Shown here piece by piece: positions 1 through 7,372 of a stretch of 42,480 bases of DNA. Position 1 is the stretch's first letter. Every line of letters starts with the position of its first letter. Origin of the DNA: an uncultured Collinsella sp. (GTDB taxonomy: Bacteria > Actinomycetota > Coriobacteriia > Coriobacteriales > Coriobacteriaceae); NCBI GenBank assembly GCA_947001705.1, contig CAMQHT010000016.1, forward strand, positions 1 through 42,480, given 5' to 3'. The notes under the pieces are model-generated. The model had not been told where the DNA came from and did not search any database. It saw nothing but the letters and a program-made list of their open reading frames with translations. The position numbers and the translations under genes were made by a program.

Positions 1-55
1 GGCCACCCCAGATCTTCTCGTGGAAGATCGGCGTCAGTTTAATCAAATCGGACAT
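1..55 (-). CDS. manA: Mannose-6-phosphate isomerase, type I (5' end only)
   Basis: Only the first 18 codons lie in the window; the gene continues past position 1. Read on the minus strand, the protein begins MSDLIKLTPIFHEKIWGG. The LTPIF-x-EKIWGG opening is the hallmark of class I phosphomannose isomerases, zinc enzymes that interconvert mannose-6-P and fructose-6-P in the cytoplasm. The ATG at 55 has a GGGGG Shine-Dalgarno stretch at 63-67; a second in-frame ATG at 61 is too close to that stretch. The gene lies 74 bp downstream of a GntR regulator on the same strand, so the two may be co-transcribed. The identification rests on the N-terminal motif alone. Confidence 0.75.
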   Translation of the reverse strand, partial: MSDLIKLTPIFHEKIWGG

Positions 56-129
56 ATTCATACCCCCATTATGTTGCGCGGGCGTTGCACAAAACAGCTC
101 AAAACGAGCGCCCACGTGACTACAAAAAC

Positions 130-849
130 CTATGCCAACGTTACGTTGTGCAACTCAAAGCGGTCGCCAACGTTGCGCGAGACCGAATACTCAAAGGCGG
201 CGCCGCTGTCCAAAAAGCCAATCTGGGTGAGTTCGAGCAGGGGAGAGCCAGGTTTGGTGTCCAGACGCTCGGCTTCTTCCTCGGTTGCTGCCACGGCGCG
301 AATGGTACGGTGGAAGCTCGAAATCTTCAGCCCACATTGCTCGCGGATGAAGCGGTAGACCGATCCGTACAGGTCCTTCTTTTTAAGGCCTGGAATCAGC
401 TCGAGGGGCATGTAGGTGTACTCGATAACGATGGGCTTCTCATCGGCCTGACGCACGCGCACGACGTGATAGGCAAAGTCATCCTCGGCAATTCCCAGCT
501 GGGCTGCGATGTCCGCTGGTGGATTAACGATCGAGAAATCGTAGACCACCGAGGTCACCTTCTCCCCGCGGTGCTCATATGAAAAGCCTTGGGCACGGTC
601 GTTTTTGCCCTGGAAAAACGCCTGGCCGGGAAGCCCCGCCGTGTCCTTAACGTAGGTACCCGATCCGCGTCGGCTGGTAATAAGACCTTCCTCGGTGATT
701 TGTTCAATAGCTCGTTTGACGGTGATTTTTGAAACGCTATAGAGCTCGCAGAACTCAACGACGGTGGGAAGCTTGTCGCCCGGTTTAAGAGCGCCATCCT
801 CAATACTTCGACGAATATCTGCAGCTATCGCCTCGTATTTGGGAATCAT
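130..849 (-). CDS. GntR/HutC-family transcriptional regulator
   Basis: A 239-residue regulator. Residues 1-70 form a GntR winged helix (YEAIAADIRRSIEDGALKPG, then SVSKITVKRAIEQ and the RGSGTYV wing). Residues of about 95-235 match a UTRA ligand-binding domain of the HutC subfamily, which usually senses phosphorylated sugars or other small metabolites. The start is clear: AAAGGAGG lies a few bases before the ATG at 849. The gene is divergent from the beta-glucoside operon beginning at 1153 and is followed on its own strand by manA. The likely role, inferred from position, is control of the divergent operon, perhaps through the inverted ATAC/GTAT site at 875-890. The inducer cannot be read from the sequence. 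Confidence 0.9.
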   Translation of the reverse strand: MIPKYEAIAADIRRSIEDGALKPGDKLPTVVEFCELYSVSKITVKRAIEQITEEGLITSRRGSGTYVKDTAGLPGQAFFQGKNDRAQGFSYEHRGEKVTSVVYDFSIVNPPADIAAQLGIAEDDFAYHVVRVRQADEKPIVIEYTYMPLELIPGLKKKDLYGSVYRFIREQCGLKISSFHRTIRAVAATEEEAERLDTKPGSPLLELTQIGFLDSGAAFEYSVSRNVGDRFELHNVTLA

Positions 850-1152
850 GGAACCTCCTTTCCGACTTATATGAATACAAAAGTAAGTATAACCCTCAAC
901 AGGGCACCCATATTACTTTTATCTAAGAAGTTCGAGAAAGAAAAAAGAAAAAGACGCTTTATTTTTAAAATTAGAACGCTATAGTTTAAGCAACGAACGG
1001 AATCCTTCCGCAGAACAGGATCGACCGTTTGGGGACGGTTTTGTTTTGGCGGGTTGGATATCGGTATGACCGGTGCGCGCCCGCGCCGGATAACCTGCCA
1101 AAGCAAACCCGTCTCCAACCGAAAGCTCTAGAACACGAAAGCGAGGACTTTG
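850..1152. promoter_or_regulatory. Divergent control region between GntR gene and GH1 gene
   Basis: This 303-bp gap is AT-rich near the regulator and GC-rich near the GH1 gene. An inverted ATAC-N8-GTAT sits at 875-890, directly before the regulator gene. A related AAAAGTAA motif occurs at 879-886, and in inverted orientation at about 913-920; these are candidate operator sites. A possible -10 box TATAGT lies at 980-985 for the rightward operon, with only a weak -35. From 1024 to 1120 there is a REP-like inverted repeat, listed separately. The promoter and operator assignments are inference. Confidence 0.4.
1024..1120. repeat. REP-like inverted repeat (inter-genic palindromic element)
   Basis: The bases at 1026-1057, read on the minus strand (AACCCGCCAAAACAAAACC, then GTCCCCAAACG), resemble the plus-strand bases at 1092-1120 (AACCTGCCAAAGCAAACCC, then GTCTCCAACCG). 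The two arms face each other around a GC-rich centre. A third copy lies at 4969-4992. A small inner hairpin, ACCGT/ACGGT, is present at 1024-1039. The element lies in the 5' leader of the GH1 operon, if the promoter at about 980 is right. Confidence 0.55.
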
Positions 1153-2553
1153 ATGGCACAGTATCAGCTGCCCAACGACTTCTTCTTTGGCGCTGCTATG
1201 TCCGGCCCGCAGACTGAGGGTCAGTGGAACCAGGGCGGCAAGCTCGAGAACCTGTGGGACACCTGGTCCATCCAGGATCTGGGTTCGTTCTACAACTGTG
1301 TTGGCTCTTATGCCGGCAATGACTTTATGGCCAAGTACCAGGAAGACTTTCGCATTTTGAAGGACTTGGGCCTGAATACCTATCGCACTTCCATCCAGTG
1401 GAGCCGTCTGCTCGATGCCGACGGCAACCTTAATGAGGAGGGCGCTGCGTGGTATCACGAGCTGTTCCGCGCCTCTCGCGAGGCCGGCCTGGAGCCGTTT
1501 GTCAACTTGTACCACTTTGACATGCCCACCTATCTCTTTAACCGTGGCGGCTGGGAGAGCCGTGAGGTCGTCGAGGCTTACGCGCATTACGCTGACGTCG
1601 CCTTCCACGAGTTTGGCCAGGAGATTAAGTACTGGTTCACCTTTAACGAGCCCATCGTCGAGCCCGAGCAGCGCTATCAAGAGGGCGTGTGGTTCCCGCA
1701 ACTCCACGACTTCAACCGCGCTCGCACCGTGCAGTATCACATCTCGCTGGCACACGCGCTGGCCGTGGCCAACTATCGTCGCGCCTATGACGAGGGCGCT
1801 ATTCGCGCCGATGCCAAGATCGGCATGATCAACTGCTTTACCCCGGTCTACACCAAACAGAACCCCAGCGAGGCAGACCTCGAGGCCGTGCGTATGACCA
1901 GCGGCATCAACAATCGCTGGTGGCTCGACCTTATTACCAAGGGCGAGCTTCCCGCCGACGTGCTCGACAGCCTGGCCGAGGGCGGCGTTAAGCTCCCGTT
2001 CCGTGCCGGCGACCAAGAGATTCTCAAGCAGGGTGTTGTCGACTGGCTCGGCTGCAACTACTACCACCCCACGCGTGTTCAGGCGCCGGCGAGCAAGGTC
2101 GACCAGTACGGCCTGCCGCACTTTGCCGACGAGTACGTGTGGCCCGACGCCGTTATGAACGAGAGCCGCGGCTGGGAGATCTACCCGCAGGGCCTCTACG
2201 ACTTTGGCATGGACTGCGCCAAGAACTACCCCGATCTTGAGTGGTTCGTTTCCGAGAACGGCATTGGCATCATGGACGAATACAAGAACCGTGACGCCGA
2301 AGGAACCATCCAGGACGACTACCGCGTCGACTTTGTACGCCAGCACCTGGAGTGGGTTGCCAAGGCAATCGCCGAGGGCGCCAAGTGTCGCGGATACCAT
2401 TATTGGGCCGTCATCGATAACTGGTCTTGGGCCAATGCCTTTAAGAATCGCTATGGCTTTGTCGAGGTCGATCTGATGGATGGCTACAAGCGCCGTCTTA
2501 AGAAGTCGGCGGCCTGGCTCAAACAGGTCGCCACGACCCACGTGGTTGATTAG
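1153..2553 (+). CDS. 6-phospho-beta-glucosidase, glycoside hydrolase family 1
   Basis: A 466-residue GH1 enzyme, the usual length for the family. The acid/base Glu lies in TFNEP (E166) and the nucleophile in SENG (E368). Near the C-terminus the family's WE pair reads WSW: Ser425, with Lys431 and Tyr434 in the same loop, replaces the Glu found in enzymes acting on unphosphorylated sugars. This is the phosphate-binding pattern of 6-phospho-glycosidases. It should cleave PTS-imported cellobiose-6-P or another beta-glucoside-6-P in the cytoplasm to glucose-6-P and glucose or aglycone. The ATG at 1153 is preferred over the TTG at 1150 because of the GCGAGGA stretch upstream. The PTS genes that follow support the role; the exact substrate is open. 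Confidence 0.93.
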   Translation: MAQYQLPNDFFFGAAMSGPQTEGQWNQGGKLENLWDTWSIQDLGSFYNCVGSYAGNDFMAKYQEDFRILKDLGLNTYRTSIQWSRLLDADGNLNEEGAAWYHELFRASREAGLEPFVNLYHFDMPTYLFNRGGWESREVVEAYAHYADVAFHEFGQEIKYWFTFNEPIVEPEQRYQEGVWFPQLHDFNRARTVQYHISLAHALAVANYRRAYDEGAIRADAKIGMINCFTPVYTKQNPSEADLEAVRMTSGINNRWWLDLITKGELPADVLDSLAEGGVKLPFRAGDQEILKQGVVDWLGCNYYHPTRVQAPASKVDQYGLPHFADEYVWPDAVMNESRGWEIYPQGLYDFGMDCAKNYPDLEWFVSENGIGIMDEYKNRDAEGTIQDDYRVDFVRQHLEWVAKAIAEGAKCRGYHYWAVIDNWSWANAFKNRYGFVEVDLMDGYKRRLKKSAAWLKQVATTHVVD

Positions 2554-2673
2554 CGACCGGGCGAACGCCCAGACCGCGCGCCGCCGCGCGCAACACATGG
2601 CACATCTGGTGGCAGAGGGCGACAGACCACCGTGCGCATAGGAAAAGGCCGGATTTGAAAGTTAGGAGCAATC

Positions 2674-4017
2674 ATGGCCAGTGACAACGGAAAGAGCTTC
2701 CTCGACAAGTTTGCCGAGGTCTCTGCGAAGGTGGGAAACCAGGTTCACCTGCGTTCCCTGCGAGACGCCTTCGCGACCATCACGCCGCTCTATATCCTTG
2801 CGGGTATCGCGGTTCTTATTAACAACGTCGTGTTCCCTCTGTTCCCGCTCGATGCGGCGGGCCTTGCCAACCTTCAGACGTGGGGCTCGGCAATTACGCT
2901 GGGCACCCTCAACGTCTCTGCCATTATCTTGGCCGGATTGATTGGCTACAGCCTCGCCAAGAACAAGCGTTTCGATAACCCGCTCGCTTGCGTGGTCGTC
3001 GCCATCTCTGCCTTCGTCATCATGATGCCGCAGCAGATTACCGCCTCGCTTGCCGCCACGAGCCCGCTGCTCACCGACAAGATCACCTCCGCCGAGGTTA
3101 CGGGCGCCCTTTCGACTGCCAACACCGGCACTAACGGTCTGTTCTCGGCCATTATCATCGCTCTGCTCTCCGTCTCGCTCTTCATCAAGATCTCTGGCGT
3201 CGAGAAGCTCAAGGTTAAGCTGGGCGAGGGCGTGCCTCCCGCGGTCTCCAACTCCTTCAACGTCATGATCCCGATGCTGCTCAACCTCGCGATCTTCGCT
3301 CTTGCCGCAGCCCTGCTCGCCGTGTGCGCCGGCACCGATCTGTGCGCCATCATCTCCACGTGCATCTCCAACCCGCTCAAGAACATCATGAACGCCGGTC
3401 CGTGGGCTGTTATCCTCATCTACACCCTTGCCAACCTGCTGTTCTGCGTCGGTATTCACCAGTCCACCATCTCTGGCGCTACCGTCGAGCCGATCCTGAC
3501 CATGCTCATCGTCGACAACATGGCTACCTTTGCCGCCGGTGGCACCATCCAGCCCGATCACTACATGAACATGCAGATCGTTAACAGCTTCGCCCTCATC
3601 GGCGGCTCGGGCTGCACCCTCATGCTTCTGCTCGACACGCTCCTGTTCTCCAAGAACAAGGCTTCCGAGACCGTTTCCAAGATGGCTATCCTGCCTGGTC
3701 TGTTCAACATCAACGAGCCGGTTATCTACGGTTACCCCATCGTGTACAACCTGCCGCTCATGATCCCGTTTGTTCTTCTTCCCGACCTGTTCATCGGCAT
3801 CACCTATGGCCTTACCTGCGCAGGCATCATCAGCCCCTGCATCGCCCAGGTGCCCTGGACCATGCCTCCCGTCATCAATGCCCTGCTCGCTACGGGCTTT
3901 GACTGGCGCGCCGGCGTGTGGCAGGCTCTCGAGATTGTCATTGGCATGGCCGTCTACCTGCCCTTTATGAAGATTTCCGAGAAGGCAATCGCCAAGCAGG
4001 AGGCTCTCGCCGAGTAG
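2674..4017 (+). CDS. PTS lactose/cellobiose-family transporter subunit IIC
   Basis: A 447-residue polytopic membrane protein of the EIIC family of the lactose/cellobiose/chitobiose PTS. It opens with the typical soluble stretch FLDKFAEVSAKVGNQVHLRSLRD and has about ten hydrophobic segments. GLFNINEPVIYGYPIVYNLP is the substrate-site loop conserved in these permeases. It binds and translocates the sugar while IIB phosphorylates it. The start has TTAGGAG nine bases upstream. It lies 120 bp after the GH1 gene and 158 bp before IIB. The sugar is probably a beta-glucoside such as cellobiose, judged from the GH1 partner. Confidence 0.93.
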   Translation: MASDNGKSFLDKFAEVSAKVGNQVHLRSLRDAFATITPLYILAGIAVLINNVVFPLFPLDAAGLANLQTWGSAITLGTLNVSAIILAGLIGYSLAKNKRFDNPLACVVVAISAFVIMMPQQITASLAATSPLLTDKITSAEVTGALSTANTGTNGLFSAIIIALLSVSLFIKISGVEKLKVKLGEGVPPAVSNSFNVMIPMLLNLAIFALAAALLAVCAGTDLCAIISTCISNPLKNIMNAGPWAVILIYTLANLLFCVGIHQSTISGATVEPILTMLIVDNMATFAAGGTIQPDHYMNMQIVNSFALIGGSGCTLMLLLDTLLFSKNKASETVSKMAILPGLFNINEPVIYGYPIVYNLPLMIPFVLLPDLFIGITYGLTCAGIISPCIAQVPWTMPPVINALLATGFDWRAGVWQALEIVIGMAVYLPFMKISEKAIAKQEALAE

Positions 4018-4045
4018 AACGCCTAACGTTCGTCCCTTTCACCTT

Positions 4046-4104
4046 TGCGGGCACCGGTACGTGGTGTCAGTGCCCGCATCTCTCTTCTGCGTAAGGGCGC
4101 AGAA
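4046..4104 (+). promoter_or_regulatory. Two stem-loops between PTS IIC and IIB
   Basis: The first stem is TGCGGGCAC (4046-4054) paired with GTGCCCGCA (4070-4078). The second is TTCTGCG (4085-4091) paired with CGCAGAA (4098-4104). Neither has a clean U-run, so partial termination or RNA processing within the operon is more likely than full termination. Such structures can set different levels of membrane IIC and soluble IIB/IIA; that role is inference. Confidence 0.5.
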
Positions 4105-4175
4105 AGAGGGCACAATAACCGCAAGGAATACAACCAGTCGTCGTCTGCGCGCCGCGCAGTTATAAGGAGGAAACC

Positions 4176-4478
4176 ATGAAGAAGATCATGCTCTGCTGCA
4201 ATGCCGGTATGTCCACGAGCCTGCTGGTCCAGAAGATGCAGGCCGAGGTTGCAAACCGTGGTCTGGATATCGAGATCGAGGCTCGTCCCATGAACGAGGC
4301 CCACGATCACCTGGACGAGTGCGACATGTTGCTGCTTGGCCCGCAGATCGGCTACACCAAGGGTGACTTTGAGAAGGAGGCCGCCGGCCGTTTTCCGGTC
4401 GAGGTCATCAACATGGTCGACTACGGCCGCATGAACGCTGCCGGCATCATTGACCACTGCGTCAGCGTGATGGGCTAG
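4176..4478 (+). CDS. PTS lactose/cellobiose-family subunit IIB
   Basis: A 100-residue cytoplasmic phosphocarrier, the normal size for EIIB of the cellobiose type. The phosphorylated cysteine is Cys8 in LCCNAGMSTSLLV, the P-loop of this family. The protein passes phosphate from IIA to the sugar bound by IIC. A strong AAGGAGG precedes the ATG. The stop codon is directly followed by the GTG at 4479, so IIB and IIA are translationally coupled. Confidence 0.95.
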   Translation: MKKIMLCCNAGMSTSLLVQKMQAEVANRGLDIEIEARPMNEAHDHLDECDMLLLGPQIGYTKGDFEKEAAGRFPVEVINMVDYGRMNAAGIIDHCVSVMG

Positions 4479-4487
4479 GTGCTCCGC

Positions 4488-4820
4488 ATGGAGGATATGA
4501 ACGAACTGCAGATGACCTGCTTCGAGATCATCAGCTACGTCGGTACCGCCAAGAGCATGTACATCAATGCCGTGCAAAAGGCCAAGGAGGGCGATTTTGA
4601 CGCCGCCGAGGAGCTTATCAAGCAGGGCGACGAGGCCTATAACGGTGGCCACGATGTTCACATGGGGCTTCTGAAGAAAGAGGCCAACGGCGAGCGTAAC
4701 GGCGAGGCCCCGTTGATTCTGCTGCATGCCGAGGACCAGATGGCCGGTACCGAGACCATGCGCGTCATGGCGACGGAGCTCATCGAGGTTCACAAGCAGC
4801 TGCAGGCACTTAAGGCCTAG
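4488..4820 (+). CDS. PTS lactose/cellobiose-family subunit IIA
   Basis: About 110 residues with the all-helical EIIA-Lac fold. The phospho-accepting histidine is in LLHAEDQM (residue 80 from this start), matching the HAQD motif of the family; the second His often found just after it is Gln here. Three starts are possible: GTG 4479, ATG 4488 and ATG 4497. The GGAGG at 4490-4494 is too close to 4497, so 4488 is chosen with moderate certainty. IIA takes phosphate from HPr and passes it to IIB. It is the last gene before a strong terminator at 4879-4916. Confidence 0.92.
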   Translation: MEDMNELQMTCFEIISYVGTAKSMYINAVQKAKEGDFDAAEELIKQGDEAYNGGHDVHMGLLKKEANGERNGEAPLILLHAEDQMAGTETMRVMATELIEVHKQLQALKA

Positions 4821-4878
4821 TCAGCGTTATCGCCGCGAAGGACCGTGCGGTCCGACAGACAACATAGTCCCTTTGACG

Positions 4879-4916
4879 GGCGCCGGGAGTCTCCGCCTCC
4901 CGGCGCCTTTATTTTT
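4879..4916 (+). terminator. Intrinsic terminator after beta-glucoside PTS operon
   Basis: GGCGCCGGGAG (4879-4889) pairs perfectly with CTCCCGGCGCC (4897-4907) around a 7-nt loop and is followed by TTTATTTTT. Confidence 0.92.
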
Positions 4917-4968
4917 GGGGATGGTCTTGCGCGGCCTGTTGAGCGGCCATTTGCGTTTCCCCAGTTAA

Positions 4969-4992
4969 AACCTGCCAAAACAAACCTGTCCC
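4969..4992 (+). repeat. REP-like repeat unit (third copy of the 1024-1120 family)
   Basis: AACCTGCCAAAACAAACCTG followed by TCCC matches the arms at 1026-1057 (inverted) and 1092-1115 with few changes. It lies between the PTS terminator and the ROK gene, where it overlaps the likely promoter region. Confidence 0.5.
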
Positions 4993-5061
4993 TTTTTGGT
5001 AAGTTTTTGCCTTGGGAGCGGTACCATACAGGCAATGTTTAAACGAGAAAGGTGGGCTCCC

Positions 5062-6015
5062 ATGGAACCTAAGCAGTACTACATCGGCATTGACGTCGGC
5101 GGCACTTCGGTTAAGGAGGGTCTGTTCGACGAGGACGGCAACCTGCTGGCCAAGGCCAGCGTTCCCACGCCTCCCATCGTTGACGCTGCGGGCTTTGCCG
5201 CGGTGACCGAGGCTATCGACCAGGTGGTCGCCAAGGCCCAGATTCCGCGCGCCTTTGTGGCGGGTATTGGCCTGGCCGTTCCGTGCCCCATCCCGGCATC
5301 GGGCGATGCCAAGGTCAAGGCCAACATTGCCATTAACCTGCCCGAGCTGAGAGTCGCCATTCAGGAGCACTGCCCCGACGCGGTCGTTAAGTACGAGAAC
5401 GATGCCAACGCCGCCGCCATGGGCGAGGCCTGGCTCGGCTCTGCCAAGGGTGTACAGAACGTGGTGATGGTCACCATCGGTACCGGCGTGGGCGGCGGCG
5501 TTATCGTCAACGGCGACGTGGTGTCGGGCGTTGTGGGTGCCGGCGGCGAGATCGGCCACATGTGCCTGAATCCGGCTGAGGAGCGCACCTGCGGCTGCGG
5601 CGGCCATGGCCACCTGGAGCAGTATTCCAGCGCCACCGGTGTGGTGAGCAACTACCTTGCCGAGTGCAAGAAGGCGGGCGTCGAGCCCATCGAGCTCACC
5701 GGCCCCTCAGATTCCAAGGACGTGTTCCAGGCCTGCCGCGAGGGCGACAAGCTTGCGCTGGCCGCGGCCGATACCATGGCCGACTATCTCGGTCGCGCCC
5801 TGGCGCTTATCGCCAACGTGGTCGACCCCGAGATGTTCCTGATCGGCGGCGGCGCCTCCGCCTCGGCCGATGTCTACCTCGACAAGGCTCGCGAGTACTT
5901 CCAGCGCTACGCGCTTTCCGCCTCGCGCGAGACGCCCATTAAGGTCGCTTCGCTCGGCAACGACGCCGGCATCATCGGCGCCGCCTACGTAGCTCTGCGC
6001 GCCGCTGGCAAATAG
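5062..6015 (+). CDS. ROK-family sugar kinase (probable glucokinase)
   Basis: A 317-residue ROK protein. The N-terminal phosphate-binding motif is GIDVGGTSVKEGL, the catalytic Asp is in ENDANAA (D114), and the zinc-type motif reads CGCGGHGHLEQ (C177, C179), with His where many members have the third Cys. No N-terminal helix-turn-helix is present, so it is a kinase and not a NagC/XylR-type repressor. It likely phosphorylates the free glucose released by the GH1 enzyme, using ATP. The ATG at 5062 is chosen because GAAAGG precedes it and the motif starts a few residues later; an upstream GTG at 4996 would add non-conserved sequence. It is separated from the PTS genes by a terminator. Confidence 0.9.
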   Translation: MEPKQYYIGIDVGGTSVKEGLFDEDGNLLAKASVPTPPIVDAAGFAAVTEAIDQVVAKAQIPRAFVAGIGLAVPCPIPASGDAKVKANIAINLPELRVAIQEHCPDAVVKYENDANAAAMGEAWLGSAKGVQNVVMVTIGTGVGGGVIVNGDVVSGVVGAGGEIGHMCLNPAEERTCGCGGHGHLEQYSSATGVVSNYLAECKKAGVEPIELTGPSDSKDVFQACREGDKLALAAADTMADYLGRALALIANVVDPEMFLIGGGASASADVYLDKAREYFQRYALSASRETPIKVASLGNDAGIIGAAYVALRAAGK

Positions 6016-6038
6016 CTGGTGCAGGGGGGGCGGGTTAC

Positions 6039-6059
6039 TTTGCACCAACATGGTGCAAA
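6039..6059. repeat. Short palindrome TTTGCACCA/TGGTGCAAA
   Basis: A perfect 9-bp stem (6039-6047 with 6051-6059) around a 3-nt loop, followed by AGGGACAG. It lies between the ROK gene and ppaC. It has no U-run and resembles the other REP-like palindromes of the window in its GGGAC core. Confidence 0.5.
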
Positions 6060-6181
6060 AGGGACAGCCTTGGCCCCCATACCTGCCCCAAAATATGCCG
6101 TGGCTCTTCCGTCTGCGAAGGCTCGGCATCGGCGTGCTACCATAGCTACGTCTAAGTACACATATCAAGTGGAGGATATCC

Positions 6182-7105
6182 ATGGCAAACGTTCTTGTCT
6201 TTGGTCACCAGAACCCCGATAACGACGCCATCATGAGCGCCGTCGTTCTGTCCCAGCTGCTCAACCAGGTTGAGTATGCCGGCAACACCTATGAGGCCTG
6301 CGCCCTGGGCCAGCTTCCGGCCGAGTCCGCCAAGCTGCTCGCCGACGCCGGCATCGCCGAGCCCCGCGTGATCGAGTCCGTCGAGGCCGGTCAGCTCGTC
6401 GTCCTCACTGACCACAACGAGTCCGCCCAGTCCGTTGCCGGTCTTAAGGACGCCACAGTCTTTGGTGTCGTCGACCATCACCGCATCGGCGACTTCGAGA
6501 CCGCCGGCCCGCTGCACTACATCTGCCTGCCCTGGGGTTCCAGCTGCACCATCGTCACCAAGCTCGCCGGCGTGCTCGGCGTTGAGCTTTCCGACGTTCA
6601 GGCCAAGCTGCTGCTCTCGGCCATGATGACCGACACGCTCATGCTCAAGAGCCCCACCACCACCGATGTCGACCGCGCCGTCGCCGCCAAGCTCGGCGAG
6701 CAGGTGGGCGTCGACCCGGTCAAGTTTGGCATGGAGGTCTTCCTCACCCGTCCGTCCGGCTCCTTCACCGCTGCCGAGATGGTCGGCAACGACATCAAGA
6801 TGTTCGAGCCCGCCAGCAAGAAGCTGCTCATCGGCCAGTACGAGACCGTCGACAAGAGCCGCGCGCTCGGCATGATCGACGAGATTCGTGAGGCCATGCG
6901 CGCCTACGCCGCCGAGAAGGGTGCCGACGGCATCGTCCTGTGCATCACCGACATCATGGAGGAGGGCTCGCAGGTCCTGCTCGAGGGCGAGACCGAGGCC
7001 GCTCAGAAGGGCCTGGGCATTGCCGACGAGCACGACGGCGTCTGGATGCCGGGCGTCCTCTCCCGTAAGAAGCAGGTCGCTGCCCCCATCATGGCCGCCT
7101 GCTAG
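6182..7105 (+). CDS. ppaC: Manganese-dependent inorganic pyrophosphatase (family II)
   Basis: A 307-residue DHH-family pyrophosphatase without CBS domains, the standard length. Metal ligands are visible in GHQNPDNDA (H9, D13, D15) and in VDHHR (D98, H99, H100). The C-terminal SRKKQ (294-298) binds pyrophosphate. It hydrolyses PPi to two phosphates in the cytosol and pulls biosynthetic reactions forward. AAGTGGAGG precedes the ATG. It is a single-gene unit ending at a strong terminator. Confidence 0.97.
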   Translation: MANVLVFGHQNPDNDAIMSAVVLSQLLNQVEYAGNTYEACALGQLPAESAKLLADAGIAEPRVIESVEAGQLVVLTDHNESAQSVAGLKDATVFGVVDHHRIGDFETAGPLHYICLPWGSSCTIVTKLAGVLGVELSDVQAKLLLSAMMTDTLMLKSPTTTDVDRAVAAKLGEQVGVDPVKFGMEVFLTRPSGSFTAAEMVGNDIKMFEPASKKLLIGQYETVDKSRALGMIDEIREAMRAYAAEKGADGIVLCITDIMEEGSQVLLEGETEAAQKGLGIADEHDGVWMPGVLSRKKQVAAPIMAAC

Positions 7106-7124
7106 GTTTAGTTGACCAAACGCC

Positions 7125-7164
7125 ACGACCGGATCGCGGACGCCCCGCGCTCCGGTCGTTTTTT
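7125..7164 (+). terminator. Intrinsic terminator of ppaC
   Basis: ACGACCGGA (7125-7133) pairs with TCCGGTCGT (7151-7159), with further GC pairing in the loop, followed by five Ts. Confidence 0.9.
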
Positions 7165-7207
7165 GTGCACGGCGTCGCGTCGTCTCTTGGACAGGCGTGC
7201 CCGTGCC

Positions 7208-7228
7208 GTTGAGCAAATAATGTTCAAC
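7208..7228. promoter_or_regulatory. Inverted repeat upstream of nhaA
   Basis: GTTGAGCA (7208-7215) faces TGTTCAAC (7221-7228) with one mismatch across a 5-bp AT-rich spacer. The geometry is that of a protein operator, but no cognate regulator is evident. Confidence 0.35.
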
Positions 7229-7303
7229 CTGTGGTTCCGCTTTTCGGCCACGCCTGCGTGCTTGTCGTGCAGGGTAGGCTAGATGCAAGCGTAATACGTT
7301 AGA

Positions 7304-7339
7304 GCGCGGCGCCGCCACTTGGGCGGGCCGTGCTTTTTT
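7304..7339 (+). promoter_or_regulatory. Terminator-like hairpin in nhaA leader (possible attenuator)
   Basis: GCGCGGC (7304-7310) pairs with GCCGTGC (7327-7333), and inside it CCGCC pairs with GGCGG around ACTTG. Six Ts follow directly. The structure ends 33 bases before the nhaA ATG and is followed by a second small hairpin, ACGGGA/TCCCGT, at 7343-7358, next to the Shine-Dalgarno. ppaC already has its own terminator, so this one probably acts on nhaA transcription. Confidence 0.6.
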
Positions 7340-7372
7340 AAGACGGGAGCTTTCCCGTGAAAGGAGCCGCCC

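Noticed and set aside
979..2598. Minus-strand open frame of 539 codons opposite the GH1 gene
   Set aside because: The plus strand has a complete GH1 enzyme with both catalytic Glu residues; the reverse frame has no family features.
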